Below are positions 15,107 through 26,759 of a stretch of DNA of 64,000 nucleotides, in pieces. Position 1 is the stretch's first letter; each line of letters starts with the position of its first letter. The notes beneath the pieces are model-generated. The model was given only the letters and a program-made list of their open reading frames with translations, searched no databases and was not told the DNA's origin. Position numbers and translations under genes: made by a program. This DNA comes from Acidobacteriota bacterium (GTDB taxonomy: Bacteria; Acidobacteriota; Terriglobia; Acidiferrales; UBA7541), in the NCBI GenBank assembly GCA_003167215.1, contig PMTV01000055.1, forward strand, positions 1-64,000, written 5' to 3'.

Positions 15107-16549
15107 CTAGAATTTCGTCACTTCGCTAAAGTGGAAGTTGCCTACCTTCATGGCCGGGACGACCATCTCGAATGATTCTTCTCCGGCGGCGCGCACAGCA
15201 GGGCCGAGCATCTCAACGTTCGAGAGCATCTCGATCACACTTTGATTGAACCGGAAATTGCGGATGCCGGCGGCGATGCGGCCATTTTCAATCAGGAATG
15301 TGCCGTCGCGTGTCATGCCTGTGAGAATTTTTTCGTAGGGATCGACTTCGCGGATGTACCACACGCGCGTGACCAGGATGCCGCGCTCGGTAGAGCGCAC
15401 CATGTCGTCCACGGATTTGTCGCCGCCCGAGAAAACGAGATTCATGGGCGCTTCGCCATACTCATTTGGCAGCGGCAGGCCGTGGCCGGTGGGTTTCGCT
15501 TTCATTTTTTTTGCGGTCGTGCGCGAATAGACCAGGTTTTTGGGTACTCCACGATCCACCAAAAGAATTTTTTGCCTCGGCAAGCCCTCGCCATCGTAGG
15601 GCGCTCCTAACTGGTACGGGTGGTAAACGTCATCCCAGAGCGTGACGTTTTCGCCAAAAATCTTTTTGCCCATGCGGTCGTTCAGGCAGGAGCGCTTGTC
15701 GAGAATGGAGGTCCCGGCAAAATCCAGGAAAAGAGAGCCGATGATATCGAGGACGGCGGAAGGCTCCAGGATCGCGGTGTAGTGCCCGGGCTCCAGAACG
15801 CGCGGATTGCGCGAGGCGATGGCCTTGTTGCTCGCGGATTCGGCGAGTTCGTCTGGATGGATATCACGGATGTCGGGAGAACTCGATTTGGCCCAGCCGG
15901 AAGATTTGTCTTCCAGAATGGTGACCGAGAATTCGGCGTCGGTGTACTGATGACTGGCGAAAAGCCCTCGCGAGTTCGCCAAAACGGATTGATGCGAGCC
16001 GCTGGCAAAAATCCCCGCAGCGGTCTGCTTTTTCTTTTCCGCCATTTTGCAAACGCGGGTTACCGCGCGCGCACGGTCCATCGGGTTTTCCGCGGCCGTG
16101 GCGTCAAAATAGCGCGCGACCTTCTGGTATTTTTGCGGACCGAGCATAGGCAGTAGATCGGGATTTTCCGGTTGGTGCCTCGCGAGCGTGGCAGCGGCAG
16201 CGACCACACGGCGAAGTGATTCGTCATCGGTCTTGTTCGTCGTGGCGCGCGCGGTGCGGCCATCAACCACGGCGCGAACCGAGATTGAAAGAGTATGGTC
16301 CGCCACGTTTTGATGGATGGTGTTATTGGCGAAGCGCGTGAGCGCGTCGGTGGTAGAATCAATCTCGATTTCGGTTTCATCCGCTTGGCTGAGCGCGATC
16401 ACGCGGCCGGCGATGCGCTGGAGTTCCGCGAGAGTGAATCGGGCGCCATTTTCCGCGAGCCCGCCGCTGCTAAGCGATCGTGCATTTGTCTTCGCCGCTG
16501 TTGAGCGGCGGGCGCGTGCCGGCGGCGATTTTTTCTTGGTAGGTTTCAT
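15107..16549 (-). CDS. tldE: TldE/PmbA-family metalloprotease subunit
   Basis: 480 residues. The partner of TldD in the heterodimeric protease that trims peptides and antitoxins; TldE lacks the metal site and shapes the chamber. PmbA/TldE family landmarks: EIEIDSTTDALTRFANNTIHQ at the N-domain, VLANSRGLFASH, HYTAILEPSAVLDIIGSLF, VYHPYQLGAPYDGEGLPRQK and a C-terminal beta sheet around MLSNVEMLGPAVRA. No HExxxH. About 30 extra residues rich in Lys/Arg/Ser (KPTKKKSPPARARR) precede the usual start; the ATG is the only plausible one in this frame close to the gap. It follows tldD by 15 nt in the same operon. Confidence 0.9.
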   Translation of the reverse strand: MKPTKKKSPPARARRSTAAKTNARSLSSGGLAENGARFTLAELQRIAGRVIALSQADETEIEIDSTTDALTRFANNTIHQNVADHTLSISVRAVVDGRTARATTNKTDDESLRRVVAAAATLARHQPENPDLLPMLGPQKYQKVARYFDATAAENPMDRARAVTRVCKMAEKKKQTAAGIFASGSHQSVLANSRGLFASHQYTDAEFSVTILEDKSSGWAKSSSPDIRDIHPDELAESASNKAIASRNPRVLEPGHYTAILEPSAVLDIIGSLFLDFAGTSILDKRSCLNDRMGKKIFGENVTLWDDVYHPYQLGAPYDGEGLPRQKILLVDRGVPKNLVYSRTTAKKMKAKPTGHGLPLPNEYGEAPMNLVFSGGDKSVDDMVRSTERGILVTRVWYIREVDPYEKILTGMTRDGTFLIENGRIAAGIRNFRFNQSVIEMLSNVEMLGPAVRAAGEESFEMVVPAMKVGNFHFSEVTKF

Positions 16550-16564
16550 GTTTGAGTTTTATTT

Positions 16565-18025
16565 TTACTTGGCGAAGGCCACTCCCACTTTTATGTTTCG
16601 GAAGCGCGTCGGGGACGCTCCGTGTCCGGTGCCCATGGTTTGCATGGGCTGGCCTTTGCCGCAGTTGGGCGTACCCCAAAGCGTCCAGTAATCGCGAGAG
16701 CAGATGGCGTCGCAGCTATTCCAGAATTCCGTGGTGATGCCGCTGTAGCTGGGGTTCTTGATCATGCGGCCTTTCTTGCCGCCTTTTATCTCCCAGCCGA
16801 TTTCGGTGGAAAACTGAAATTGATAGCGGCGATCGTCGATGGACCAGGAACGATTCGTTTCCATCAGGATGGCGTCGTCGGTGTCGGCGATCAGGTCGTC
16901 ATATTTCCAGGTCCCGGGATTGATGCTGATGTTGGTCATGCGAATGATGGGCAGGCGATTCCAGTTTTCCGTGCGCATGGTCCCGTTCGAGCGCGTTTCG
17001 CCGATGGTGGCAGCGGTTTCGCGATTGCTCAGGTAGCCGGTGAAAAGGCCGTTGGTAATAATGGGGGTGCATTGCGCCGGAACGCCTTCGTCGTCATAGG
17101 CAAACGTGCCGAGACCGGGGCCGTGTTCGAGACGCGCGTCGGCGACCACGTTGACGATGTCGGAGCCGTATTTGAGTTTGCGCAACTTTTCCAGGGTAAG
17201 AAAACTCATGCCGGCAAAATTCGCCTCCTGGCCCAGGACGCGGTCTAGCTCGATGGGATGGCCGATGGATTCGTGAATCTGCAAGCCAAGTTGCGAGCCG
17301 CCGAGAATAATTGTGCTGGTTCCCTCGGGACACTGAATAGCGGAGTGGAGCGCAACGGCTTCTTCGGCGATGCGAGGCGCGTTACCGACAAGGTCGAGCG
17401 CTTCAATCAGCTCGTAGCCCTGCAAAGCGTGTTGGCCGCCAAAACTATTGGGGTAGGAACGCTTCTGAATTTCGCTATCAGAGAATGAGGTGGCGACAAT
17501 TCCCGCGCCCGACTGCATTTTTACCTGATGAATCACGGAGCCGGTGCTGGAAACAAAAAGCTGATCGATCTTGCGGAACGACATCGAGCCTTCCGCAAGC
17601 GTGACGCCCTTCACCGCGAGCATTTCCTTATCAGCGCGGAGAAGCAAATCGATCTGGCGTTCGACGGGAATGCGAAACGGATCCTTTACGAAGGGGTTTT
17701 GCCAGGTGTCCACGTAAGTTTCTTCCGGAGCGAGGGCGACATTTTCGCGTTTCGCCAGCGCGGATGCTTTGGCGATGTTGATGGCTTGCGCGGCGCAGGC
17801 TTGGACGCCTTCGCGCGTCAGCCTGTCGGTGGAGGCAAATCCCCAGGCGCCGCTGGCGATCACGCGAATACCGATGCCCAGCGATTCGGACTCGAGCAGA
17901 TTGCCAACTTCCCCGTTTTTGGTGGCGATTTCGCGCTGGCGGGTGTCCATCACCCGCGCATCGGCGTAGGAGGCGCCGCGAAGCTTCGCAGTTTCAATAC
18001 CCAGGGCGGCCCAGTCGAGCATCAT
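16565..18025 (-). CDS. tldD: TldD-family zinc metalloprotease
   Basis: 486 residues, the expected length of TldD (about 480). Catalytic zinc motif HESIGH with H251, E252 and H256 (GLQIHESIGHPIELDR). Other family segments: ASYADARVMDTRQREIATKNGE at the N-terminus, VLGQEANFAGMSFLTLEKL, YDDEGVPAQ, RTENWNRLPIIRMTNISI, and a C-terminal Cys-containing region (WNSCDAICSRDYWTLWGTPNC). Cytoplasmic. First gene of the tldD-tldE operon. Two adjacent ATGs (18025 and 18022) are possible; the first has a weak AGGAA about 8 nt ahead. In other bacteria the pair processes ribosomally made peptides or degrades antitoxins; no such substrate is encoded nearby. Confidence 0.93.
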   Translation of the reverse strand: MMLDWAALGIETAKLRGASYADARVMDTRQREIATKNGEVGNLLESESLGIGIRVIASGAWGFASTDRLTREGVQACAAQAINIAKASALAKRENVALAPEETYVDTWQNPFVKDPFRIPVERQIDLLLRADKEMLAVKGVTLAEGSMSFRKIDQLFVSSTGSVIHQVKMQSGAGIVATSFSDSEIQKRSYPNSFGGQHALQGYELIEALDLVGNAPRIAEEAVALHSAIQCPEGTSTIILGGSQLGLQIHESIGHPIELDRVLGQEANFAGMSFLTLEKLRKLKYGSDIVNVVADARLEHGPGLGTFAYDDEGVPAQCTPIITNGLFTGYLSNRETAATIGETRSNGTMRTENWNRLPIIRMTNISINPGTWKYDDLIADTDDAILMETNRSWSIDDRRYQFQFSTEIGWEIKGGKKGRMIKNPSYSGITTEFWNSCDAICSRDYWTLWGTPNCGKGQPMQTMGTGHGASPTRFRNIKVGVAFAK

Positions 18026-18530
18026 GCGCGAGGATTCCTAGGAGTGACGATGCTACCGGCGTGAAGGTGAAAAGCGGAAGAAAAGCGTGTCGGGCAAAAG
18101 TGAGTTTTTTGGCGATTTGAGCAAGTTGCGGTTGTTTGTTTTCTGTGAGTTACAAGGTGTTCTATTTCCTGAGTTTGGCGATTTAATTTTGCAGTCTGAA
18201 ACCTACTAACCGGCCCTTTAGGAAGGAAAACCGGGGCGAGATGACAGATCGTTCCGGGACTGGTCACGCCGCTCACAGACCTCTCAGCCGGCGGGAAGGC
18301 AGGTGCGTTTGCAGCCGGGAAGATTGGGATTAAGGGCTGATGAGATGTCTTCGTTAAGTTTTGGTGGAGGGTCAGAGGATACTCTAATTTAATCACGAAA
18401 AACGCTAGCACGTCCCCCGGCGAATTTCAAGGATTCGTCTGTGTGAGCATAACTTACTTAGGCCTCCGATTCCCTATTGGGGGAACGAGAAGGCGAAGAG
18501 ATCATCCGCCAACTCCTTGGTTGTTTGAGT
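18026..18530. other. 505-bp gene-free stretch
   Basis: Lies between tldD (5' end) and the S9 peptidase (3' end), both on the minus strand, so it should hold the tldDE promoter. A minus-strand frame at 18022-18411 (129 residues, His/Pro/Thr-rich) overlaps the tldD start and shows no domain, membrane or signal feature; I treat it as spurious. No tRNA, riboswitch or strong terminator seen. Confidence 0.5.
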
Positions 18531-20450
18531 TTACGGGTTGTACTTCTTCAGCCAATTTTCCAATTCTGTGAAAACGTCGCGGCGCTGTTCGACTATTTGG
18601 GGGAAATGGGGCGAGCCCGGATAGGTGACCATGCGGACGGTTTTTCCTCGCTCAGCGAGCAAAACGTAGAATTCGCGGCCCTGGAATGTGGGGACGCGTG
18701 CGTCGGCTTCGCCGTGAAGGATTAGCAACGGCGTGGTGACTTGATCGACGTGCATAACGGCGGAGAACTGCAACATGGGCGCGGGATCCTTCTCCTGGAA
18801 ACGCGCGTCGTAGTCAGTCTGCCAAACGTCACTGGTGGGGATGAAGCTGAGCCAGTCGGTGATCCCGGCGCCTTCAATCGCGGCGCGATAGCGATGGGTC
18901 TGAGTGACGGTCCAGGAAGTCATGAACCCGCCGGCGCTCCAGCCGAAAATGGCAAGGCGGTTGGGGTCCGCCCATCCCTGCGCGATGGCAAAATCGGTGG
19001 CGCTATCGACGTCGGCATAGGCGCGATCGCCGAAATGCTGATAAATCGCCGCCAGAAAATCCGCGCCGTAGCCTGTAGAACCGCGATATTGCGGTTGCAG
19101 GACGACATATCCCATCCCAGCGACCAGCCGTGCAAAAAGGTCGAAGTTAAGCTCGTCGTTAGCTTCGGGGCCACCGTGTGGAAGAACCAGGAAGGAATAT
19201 TTCTTGCCTGCGGCGTAGTCCGCTGGGAAAGTGGCAATTCCTTCCAGCTTGGTTCCGTCCTTCGAGGTGCAATGCACGGCTTTCACTTCGCCGAGATTTA
19301 CGTTGGCCAGAGCGTCGTCGCCTTCGTGTGTGATCTTTTGCAGTTGCGCGCCTGCAACCACGGCTACGTTTGTGCAGTGCGAGGGATCCTGGACGTTGAA
19401 TGCCAAGACGGCGGGCGCGGATGAAAGCAAGGAGTAAGCAGGAAGTCCTTGCACGATACCGTCCGGCCAGCGATAGGCAGGCTCGAGTTTTCCATCGCGA
19501 TAAGAGTACGTCTCGGTGACGACGCCCTTGTGCATCTCGACCCAGACGTTGCCGTGGGGATCGGCTGCCAAAGTTATCGCGGTGCCTGCGAGATCAGGCG
19601 TGCGATCGACGGGCTGGCCACCGCTGACCGGCAACGCAAATACGTGTTCCGGAGTAAGGACGGGCGAAGTGGTGCCGGCGAAGACGAGTTCTTTACCGCC
19701 GGAGGTCCAGGCGAGGCCGCTTGTGGCGTCGGGAATTTCGGCAAGGCGGCGCATTCCAATGGAACTGCAAACATCCACGAACGAATGCACATCGTGATGT
19801 CCGGCCTTTGGCCACATGGAGACTACGGCAATTTGCGAGCCGTCGGGAGACCAGGCGATCTCGGCGACGTCCACGAGCGCGGGGCACCACCAGCCAGGTT
19901 CCGAGCCGTTCACGCCGACGACGTACAAGCTCGTTTCATCGGGTGCTGCGATCGTGCGCACGGCCGCAAGCGGGTCCGGTTTGCGGGGATCGGCCAGTAC
20001 GGCGAAGCGCGTGCCATCGGGCGAGATGGTTGCAGATCGGATTCCGGAGGGGAGGGAGAGGATTTGCACCAGTTTCCCGTCTCCGAGCGGCACGATTGCC
20101 AGCTGGGGCAATTTGCCGACGGGATATATTCCGTACAGCGAGCCATCCTTGGTGAAACCTGACGGCTCGAAATGTTCCGGCAGGTCGAGCTTTCGCCCAT
20201 TTTCACCGGAGACATCCATCAGGTGCCATTCGTGTTTGTCGGCGGGACCAGCGGTGCCGTCGAAGGAGACGCGATAGAGAATAGTCCTGCCGTCCGGCGA
20301 GATAGAAACGGCGCGGGCCGAGCGCAGAGCGGCGTAATCGTCAATGCTGAAGGGATGCTTATCGGCGGCGAAGACTCGCGGGGCGGCGGCACATGCCAAG
20401 CTCGCTAATACGAAGAGTCCTAGTAGAAATCTGACGGCGTTAGTCTTCAT
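18531..20450 (-). CDS. Secreted S9-family (prolyl oligopeptidase-like) serine peptidase
   Basis: 639 residues with an N-terminal signal peptide (MKTNAVRFLLGLFVLASLAC..APRVFA). Residues 30-370 form a WD40-type beta-propeller (repeated phrases such as SISPDGRTILYRV, TISPDGTRFAVLA, AWSPDGSQIAVVS). The C-terminal 260 residues are the alpha/beta-hydrolase peptidase: LVLPHGGPEA, YRGSTGYG, nucleophile S505 in GWSAGG, D583 in HGEADARV and H615 in GSPHFP. It probably cleaves short peptides in the periplasm. ATG 20450 is preceded by GGAGAG. The gene is divergent from the Ser/Thr kinase gene, with 189 bp between. Confidence 0.92.
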   Translation of the reverse strand: MKTNAVRFLLGLFVLASLACAAAPRVFAADKHPFSIDDYAALRSARAVSISPDGRTILYRVSFDGTAGPADKHEWHLMDVSGENGRKLDLPEHFEPSGFTKDGSLYGIYPVGKLPQLAIVPLGDGKLVQILSLPSGIRSATISPDGTRFAVLADPRKPDPLAAVRTIAAPDETSLYVVGVNGSEPGWWCPALVDVAEIAWSPDGSQIAVVSMWPKAGHHDVHSFVDVCSSIGMRRLAEIPDATSGLAWTSGGKELVFAGTTSPVLTPEHVFALPVSGGQPVDRTPDLAGTAITLAADPHGNVWVEMHKGVVTETYSYRDGKLEPAYRWPDGIVQGLPAYSLLSSAPAVLAFNVQDPSHCTNVAVVAGAQLQKITHEGDDALANVNLGEVKAVHCTSKDGTKLEGIATFPADYAAGKKYSFLVLPHGGPEANDELNFDLFARLVAGMGYVVLQPQYRGSTGYGADFLAAIYQHFGDRAYADVDSATDFAIAQGWADPNRLAIFGWSAGGFMTSWTVTQTHRYRAAIEGAGITDWLSFIPTSDVWQTDYDARFQEKDPAPMLQFSAVMHVDQVTTPLLILHGEADARVPTFQGREFYVLLAERGKTVRMVTYPGSPHFPQIVEQRRDVFTELENWLKKYNP

Positions 20451-20601
20451 TATGCTCTCCTGCGCGGCGTTCCGCGGCGCACGTGCTCGCGGCGGTTTCG
20501 GGGAGAGAAGTTAGCACATGGGGCAATCAATTCAAACTGAGTCAGCAGACGCGCGCTGCATAACTTGGAGGCTCGATCTGCACGGACCCATGTTGCGCGA
20601 T

Positions 20602-20630
20602 TTGCAAGGATTGAAGCGGTGGCGTAATAT
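20602..20630 (+). promoter_or_regulatory. Promoter of the Ser/Thr kinase gene
   Basis: TTGCAA (20602-20607), 17-nt spacer, TAATAT (20625-20630), ending 9 nt before GTG 20640. No ribosome-binding sequence fits between, so a leaderless or near-leaderless transcript is predicted. Confidence 0.5.
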
Positions 20631-20639
20631 GCACACCCT

Positions 20640-22898
20640 GTGCCGGATACCTCCGCGTATATAGGTCGCACGATCTCCCACTACGACGTCCTGGAAAAAC
20701 TGGGCGGCGGAGGCATGGGTGTGGTTTACAAAGCCAAAGACACGCGCCTGGGCCGGAGCGTCGCGCTGAAGTTTCTCCCCGACGACATTTCCCAGGACTC
20801 GCAGGCCATCGAGCGATTTCGCCGCGAAGCGCGCGCTGCTTCCGCGCTGAATCATCCGAACATCTGCACCATTTACGATATTGGAGAATTCGAGGGGCGG
20901 CCGTTTATCGCCATGGAGTTGCTCGAAGGTCAGACGCTTAAGCACGCCATCGCGGGGAAGCCCGTGGAAATATCGAAGCTCCTGGAGATCGGCATTCAGA
21001 TCGCCAACGGGCTCGATGCGGCGCACTCCAAAGGAATCGTGCACCGCGACATCAAGCCTGCGAATATTTTTCTGGTGGAACGCGGGCAGGCAAAGATTTT
21101 GGATTTTGGCTTGGCCAAGCTCACCTCCGTGCACCAGCACGCGGCCGAATCGGTGGGTGCCACATCCATGCGCACGCAGACGCATATGCTGGATAGAGAG
21201 CAACTGACCAGCCCCGGCAGCTCCATGGGCACGATCGCATACATGTCGCCGGAACAGGCACGCGGCGAAGGGCTGGACGCACGCTCGGATTTGTTTTCGC
21301 TCGGCGTCGTGCTGTTTGAAATGGCGACTGGGTCGGTTCCGTTCCCCGGCGCGACTTCGGCGGTCGTTTTCGACGGAATTCTGCATTCTGCGCCTCCGTC
21401 CGCCAAGGAGCTCAACCCACGCCTGCCTTTGGCGGTGGAAAATATTCTCGGTAAGACGCTCGAGAAAGACCCTGATCTGCGATGCCAAACTGCCGCGGAA
21501 CTTCGCGCTGACTTGAAGCGGCTTCAGCGGGATATTGAATCGAGCCGCCGACCGGCCGCGGAGAAGAGCGCATCTAGTTCCGTGGCGCAGGCAGCGGCAG
21601 CAGCCAAGCAGAAATCAGTCGCGGTGCTCTACTTCGAAAACCAGAGCGGCGCGAAAGAGGATGAATACTTCCGCGATGGGATTACCGAAGACATCGTCAC
21701 GGAGATCTCAAAGATCGCGCAACTGCAAATCTTTCCGCGTTCGGAGATGATCGCCTTCCGCGACAAAGCAGTAACGGCGCAGCAGGTGGGGCAGCAGCTT
21801 GGCGCCGCCTACGTGCTGGAAGGCTCCATCCGCCGCGCGGGAAATCGGGTGCGGATCACGGCGCAGTTGGTGGAAGCTTCCACCAGGCATTCCGTCTGGG
21901 CCGAGCGCTACGACCGCCAACTGGAAGACGTGTTTGCCATCCAGGAGGAAATCGCGCGGAGCATCGCCCAGGCGCTGCGCATCACGCTGACGCCGCAGGA
22001 AGAAAAGATCATCGCCCGCAAGCCGACGGAAAATCCGCTGGCGTATGATTTCTTTCTTCGCGGGCGAAGCTACTCGCGCCGCCAGGATTTCGAATACGCG
22101 CTGCAGATGTTCGAACAGGCCATCGAAATTGATCCGAATTTCGCCCTGGCGCACGCGGGGATCGCGCATCTGTGCGGGATCATCTTCGAGGTTCGCGACC
22201 AGAATCCGAATTGGATGGAACGAGGACTGGCTGCCTGCGACCGGGCCACCGCGCTTGCGCCCGACCTGCCGGAAGTGCTGGTAGCGCGCGCCCGCATCGT
22301 TTTCGCGCAGAAGAAATACGACGAAGCCGCGCTGCTGGCCCAGCGCGCCATCGAGCGTAAGCCTGACTGCGAAGGAGCCTGGAGCATCCTCGGCCGCGCG
22401 TACTTTACGTCCGGATCCTTCGAAGAGGCCGCTGCGCTCACGGAGCGGGCAATCGAATTCAACGGCGACGATTACAATACCTATATCCCCTATCACCAGG
22501 CGCAGAGGCGGCTGGGACGACAAAGAGAATCTGCGCACGTCGAAGAGCGGATGATCAAGGTGCTCCGCCAACAGCTGGAGCTGGTGCCGGAAGACGTCCG
22601 GGCCCGAATCTTGCTGGCTGCCAACCTGGCCTACTCCGAAGCGGATTCGGACGAGAGCATCCGGCACCTGCGGACGGCCGTGGCCCTGCGGCCCAATGAC
22701 CCCAACACCCTTTACAACGCCGCGTGTACGTACGGAGTCCTAAGAAAAAAGGCAGAGGCGCTCGAAACTCTGAGAAAGGCGTTTGCGGCCGGATATGGCA
22801 ACCGCAACTGGGCGGCCAAAGATTCTGATCTGGTTTGGTTGCACGACGACCCTGAATTCCAGAAACTCGTCGGCCTCAACACAAGCTCCGCATCGTAA
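20640..22898 (+). CDS. Ser/Thr protein kinase with TolB-like and TPR domains
   Basis: 752 residues from GTG 20640. Hanks-type kinase at residues 10-280: glycine loop [13 protein letters not shown]44 in VALKFL, catalytic D137 in [13 protein letters not shown] with D155, APE-equivalent [10 protein letters not shown], and [16 protein letters not shown] Ser/Ala-rich linker follows, then a TolB/FlgO-like nucleotide-fold domain ([51 protein letters not shown]) to about 440. The rest is TPR-type helical hairpins ([38 protein letters not shown]). I see no membrane span between kinase and TolB region, so it may be cytoplasmic. The same TolB-TPR arrangement occurs in the truncated gene at the window's right edge. 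Substrates unknown. Confidence 0.92.
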   Translation: MPDTSAYIGRTISHYDVLEKLGGGGMGVVYKAKDTRLGRSVALKFLPDDISQDSQAIERFRREARAASALNHPNICTIYDIGEFEGRPFIAMELLEGQTLKHAIAGKPVEISKLLEIGIQIANGLDAAHSKGIVHRDIKPANIFLVERGQAKILDFGLAKLTSVHQHAAESVGATSMRTQTHMLDREQLTSPGSSMGTIAYMSPEQARGEGLDARSDLFSLGVVLFEMATGSVPFPGATSAVVFDGILHSAPPSAKELNPRLPLAVENILGKTLEKDPDLRCQTAAELRADLKRLQRDIESSRRPAAEKSASSSVAQAAAAAKQKSVAVLYFENQSGAKEDEYFRDGITEDIVTEISKIAQLQIFPRSEMIAFRDKAVTAQQVGQQLGAAYVLEGSIRRAGNRVRITAQLVEASTRHSVWAERYDRQLEDVFAIQEEIARSIAQALRITLTPQEEKIIARKPTENPLAYDFFLRGRSYSRRQDFEYALQMFEQAIEIDPNFALAHAGIAHLCGIIFEVRDQNPNWMERGLAACDRATALAPDLPEVLVARARIVFAQKKYDEAALLAQRAIERKPDCEGAWSILGRAYFTSGSFEEAAALTERAIEFNGDDYNTYIPYHQAQRRLGRQRESAHVEERMIKVLRQQLELVPEDVRARILLAANLAYSEADSDESIRHLRTAVALRPNDPNTLYNAACTYGVLRKKAEALETLRKAFAAGYGNRNWAAKDSDLVWLHDDPEFQKLVGLNTSSAS

Positions 22899-23026
22899 TA
22901 CTTCTTCACTCCCTCATATGGCCCAAGCTGAAGCATTGGAACTGAGCGAATCGCTTTGCAGCAGGCATGGAAAGCGGACAGCTCGCGTTTTGGAGCGCCG
23001 ATTCTTTTCCCAACTATAGGGAAATG

Positions 23027-23914
23027 CTACTTCGTTTGTGATTTCGTCTTAGCCGAACCGCAGGACTTTAGGGCGACCCATTGCTGGGGGTTTACGGGGA
23101 CGCCGTTCACGTAAACTACCCAATGAAGGTGAGGGCCGTTGGCGCGGCCTGTTGCTCCCACATAGCCGATTATGTCGCCTGGGTTCACCTGAGCGCCCGC
23201 TTCCACGTTCAGTTTCGACATGTGCAGGTACATGGTCTCGAGGCCCTGGCCGTGGTCGATGGCTACGGTACCGCCGAGGACGTTGAAGGGCTGGACAATT
23301 TTTACGATGCCGGCTGCCACTGCGCGAATGGGTGTCCCGTCGGACGCGCGCTGGTCGATTCCAGCGTGAAACTCACCCGTTGGCTTCCCGTTGTGCAGGC
23401 GCTTCACACCGAAGGGAGAGATGACGCAGCCGGGAAGCGGAGCGACGAGGGGATCTTCCCAATACTTGACGTCGGATACGGAGTCGCGAAAGGTGGTCAG
23501 GGTTTGCATTTCTTCCGGCGTGGAATGGAGCGCTTCGATTTGCGGCGCGAGAACAACATTTTGGGATGGAAAGATGGTCTTGCGAATGGTCAGGCTGACA
23601 GAGGCGAGCGCGGTTCCGTCTTCTGCGAGAAATTCAATTGGATAAGCGCCGGGGGCGTCGGCTACAGCTACAGGCATCAGCCCTCGCCAGTCACCGCTTC
23701 CCTGCTTGAAGAGACGCACGGTGCGGCCGTTCAGGCGCGCGGTGGCTGCGGGGATTTCGCAGCGGAGTCGGACTGTTTGGCCCAGCGGGATCGATGCGGG
23801 CTCTGCGGTGCATTGTTGCGCGCTGGACGTTGAAGCGAACATTGCAGCTACAAGCGTCGCTAGCAGCGCGGCGAGGATGTGCCACGACCGGTAGCTTTGA
23901 ATTTGGCACTTCAT
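23027..23914 (-). CDS. Secreted M23-family peptidase
   Basis: 295 residues with a signal peptide (a hydrophobic HILAALLATLVAAMFASTS ending near SAQ). An N-terminal beta domain (residues 35-125, IPLGQTVRLRCEIPAATARL) precedes the LytM/M23 zinc peptidase domain. The metal ligands are complete: H183 and D187 in FHAGIDQRA, and H264 in the HLHW motif (H262 is the catalytic His). YVGATGRANGPHLHW is typical. It probably cleaves peptidoglycan cross-links in the periplasm. Unlike EnvC/NlpD there is no coiled coil or LysM. It converges with the Ser/Thr kinase gene and has no operon partner. Confidence 0.92.
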   Translation of the reverse strand: MKCQIQSYRSWHILAALLATLVAAMFASTSSAQQCTAEPASIPLGQTVRLRCEIPAATARLNGRTVRLFKQGSGDWRGLMPVAVADAPGAYPIEFLAEDGTALASVSLTIRKTIFPSQNVVLAPQIEALHSTPEEMQTLTTFRDSVSDVKYWEDPLVAPLPGCVISPFGVKRLHNGKPTGEFHAGIDQRASDGTPIRAVAAGIVKIVQPFNVLGGTVAIDHGQGLETMYLHMSKLNVEAGAQVNPGDIIGYVGATGRANGPHLHWVVYVNGVPVNPQQWVALKSCGSAKTKSQTK

Positions 23915-24045
23915 TCATATTCACTCTACACGCTCGCGCGCCCGCATTCGGATTTTGCGACGAGAAAGTTCCTGCTTGCAACGAAGCGGAGTTCGAGAGC
24001 GGCGCCGAAACGCAAGGAAGCTCGATAACAATGCTTATCGGACTT

Positions 24046-25338
<1,293 letters not shown>

Positions 25339-25353
25339 TTATGGTGCGGGAAA

Positions 25354-26535
25354 TTAACTGCGCGACGCGGCTACAACACCGCGCGAGCCTGCTTCTTTCT
25401 TGATGGCTTGGGCCTTGTCTGTTTTCTCCCAGGTGAAGCCCGGGCCGGTGCGGCCGAAGTGGCCGTACGATGCAGTCTGACGGTAGATCGGGCGGCGAAG
25501 ATCGAGCGTTTCGATGATTCCCTTCGGCGTGAGCTTGAAGAAATGGCGAATCAGCTCGGTGATCTGCGAATTCGGAATCGTTCCGGTGCCAAAGGTGTCG
25601 GCCATTACGGAAACTGGTTCGGCAACGCCAATGGCGTAAGCGAGCTGGACTTCCACTTTGGTGGCCAGGCCGGCGGCTACAATGTTTTTTGCGACGTAAC
25701 GCGCCATGTAGCAAGCGGAGCGGTCAACCTTGGTAGCGTCTTTTCCGGAAAGCGCGCCGCCGCCGTGACGGCTGTATCCGCCATAGGTATCCACGATAAT
25801 CTTGCGGCCGGTCAAACCTGCGTCACCCATGGGACCGCCGGTTACGAAGCGGCCGGTGGGATTGATGTAGTACTTGGTCTTCTTGTCGACCATGGCGCCG
25901 GGAAGGACAGGATTGATGACTTCAGCCATCACTGCTTCTTCGAGTTTGCTGTGTGAAACCTTGTCGCTGTGTTGAGTGGAAATGACCACGGCGTCAACGC
26001 GAGCGGGGCGTCCGTCAATATATTCAATGGTGACTTGGGATTTTCCGTCAGGGCGGAGGAAATCTACAGTTCCCTTCTTGCGGGCCTCAGCGAGCTTGTG
26101 CGTGAGGCTATGAGCGAGTTGGATAGGCATGGGCATCAACTCGGGCGTTTCGTCGCAAGCAAAGCCGAACATCAAGCCCTGGTCGCCGGCACCGCCGGTG
26201 TCCACACCCATGGCAATGTCGGGAGACTGCTTCTTTATGGCGCAAATTACGCCGCAGGTCTCCGCGTCGAAGCCAAACTTGGCGCGTGTGTAGCCTACGT
26301 CGCGAATCACTTCGCGGGCGAGATCGGAGAAATCAACATAAGTAGTGGTGGTGATTTCACCAGCTACGACCACAAGTCCGGTGGTGACGAGAGTCTCGCA
26401 AGCAACGCGGCCCATGGGATCGTCAGTTAGGACGGCGTCGAGAACGGCATCGGAAATCTGGTCGGCAATTTTATCGGGATGGCCCTCGGTAACAGACTCC
26501 GAGGTAAACAGGTATTTGTCGTCAGAGTGCGCCAA
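25354..26535 (-). CDS. metK: S-adenosylmethionine synthetase
   Basis: Makes SAM from ATP and methionine; cytoplasmic tetramer. The frame is open from a TTG at 26610, but I set the start at TTG 26535 (protein begins [20 protein letters not shown]) because GGAGG lies 8 nt ahead and this gives the expected N-terminus and length, 393 residues. The 75 nt further upstream would overlap the predicted transcription start. Landmarks: [72 protein letters not shown]. First gene of the metK-ahcY operon. A consensus -35 (TTGACA) lies just upstream. I found no recognisable SAM riboswitch in the roughly 70-nt leader. Confidence 0.97.
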   Translation of the reverse strand: MAHSDDKYLFTSESVTEGHPDKIADQISDAVLDAVLTDDPMGRVACETLVTTGLVVVAGEITTTTYVDFSDLAREVIRDVGYTRAKFGFDAETCGVICAIKKQSPDIAMGVDTGGAGDQGLMFGFACDETPELMPMPIQLAHSLTHKLAEARKKGTVDFLRPDGKSQVTIEYIDGRPARVDAVVISTQHSDKVSHSKLEEAVMAEVINPVLPGAMVDKKTKYYINPTGRFVTGGPMGDAGLTGRKIIVDTYGGYSRHGGGALSGKDATKVDRSACYMARYVAKNIVAAGLATKVEVQLAYAIGVAEPVSVMADTFGTGTIPNSQITELIRHFFKLTPKGIIETLDLRRPIYRQTASYGHFGRTGPGFTWEKTDKAQAIKKEAGSRGVVAASRS

Positions 26536-26610
26536 AAAAGTATCCTCCGGCAGATTGAAAGGCAATTGCGGGGCCAAATTGCGCTTGGTGCAGTATTGGA
26601 CCGAATACAA

Positions 26611-26639
26611 ACGCTAACATAGGGGTATAACCGTGTCAA
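26611..26639 (-). promoter_or_regulatory. metK: Promoter of metK-ahcY
   Basis: Reading the minus strand: perfect -35 TTGACA (26639-26634), 17-nt spacer, weak -10 TAGCGT (26616-26611). Predicted transcription start near 26604 gives a leader of about 70 nt before the TTG start. Confidence 0.5.
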
Positions 26640-26759
26640 TCTTATGCATTGAAAGGCGTTAAATCAGGCCTGGATGGTGATTTTCGGGGCTGGAATGTCT
26701 GCAGCCGGACTTCCTCGTTTTGAGACGACGAAGGCGATGGGCAACGAATTTCCCCTCGA

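Noticed and set aside
18022-18411. 129-residue minus-strand frame upstream of tldD
   Set aside because: Overlaps the tldD start on the same strand by 4 nt but in another frame, has low-complexity His/Pro/Thr content, no ribosome site and no recognisable fold.
26536-26610. Longer metK N-terminus starting at TTG 26610, and a possible SAM riboswitch in the leader
   Set aside because: The 26610 codon lies at or before the predicted transcription start and has no ribosome site; TTG 26535 has GGAGG. The roughly 70-nt leader is too short and lacks a recognisable SAM-aptamer pattern.
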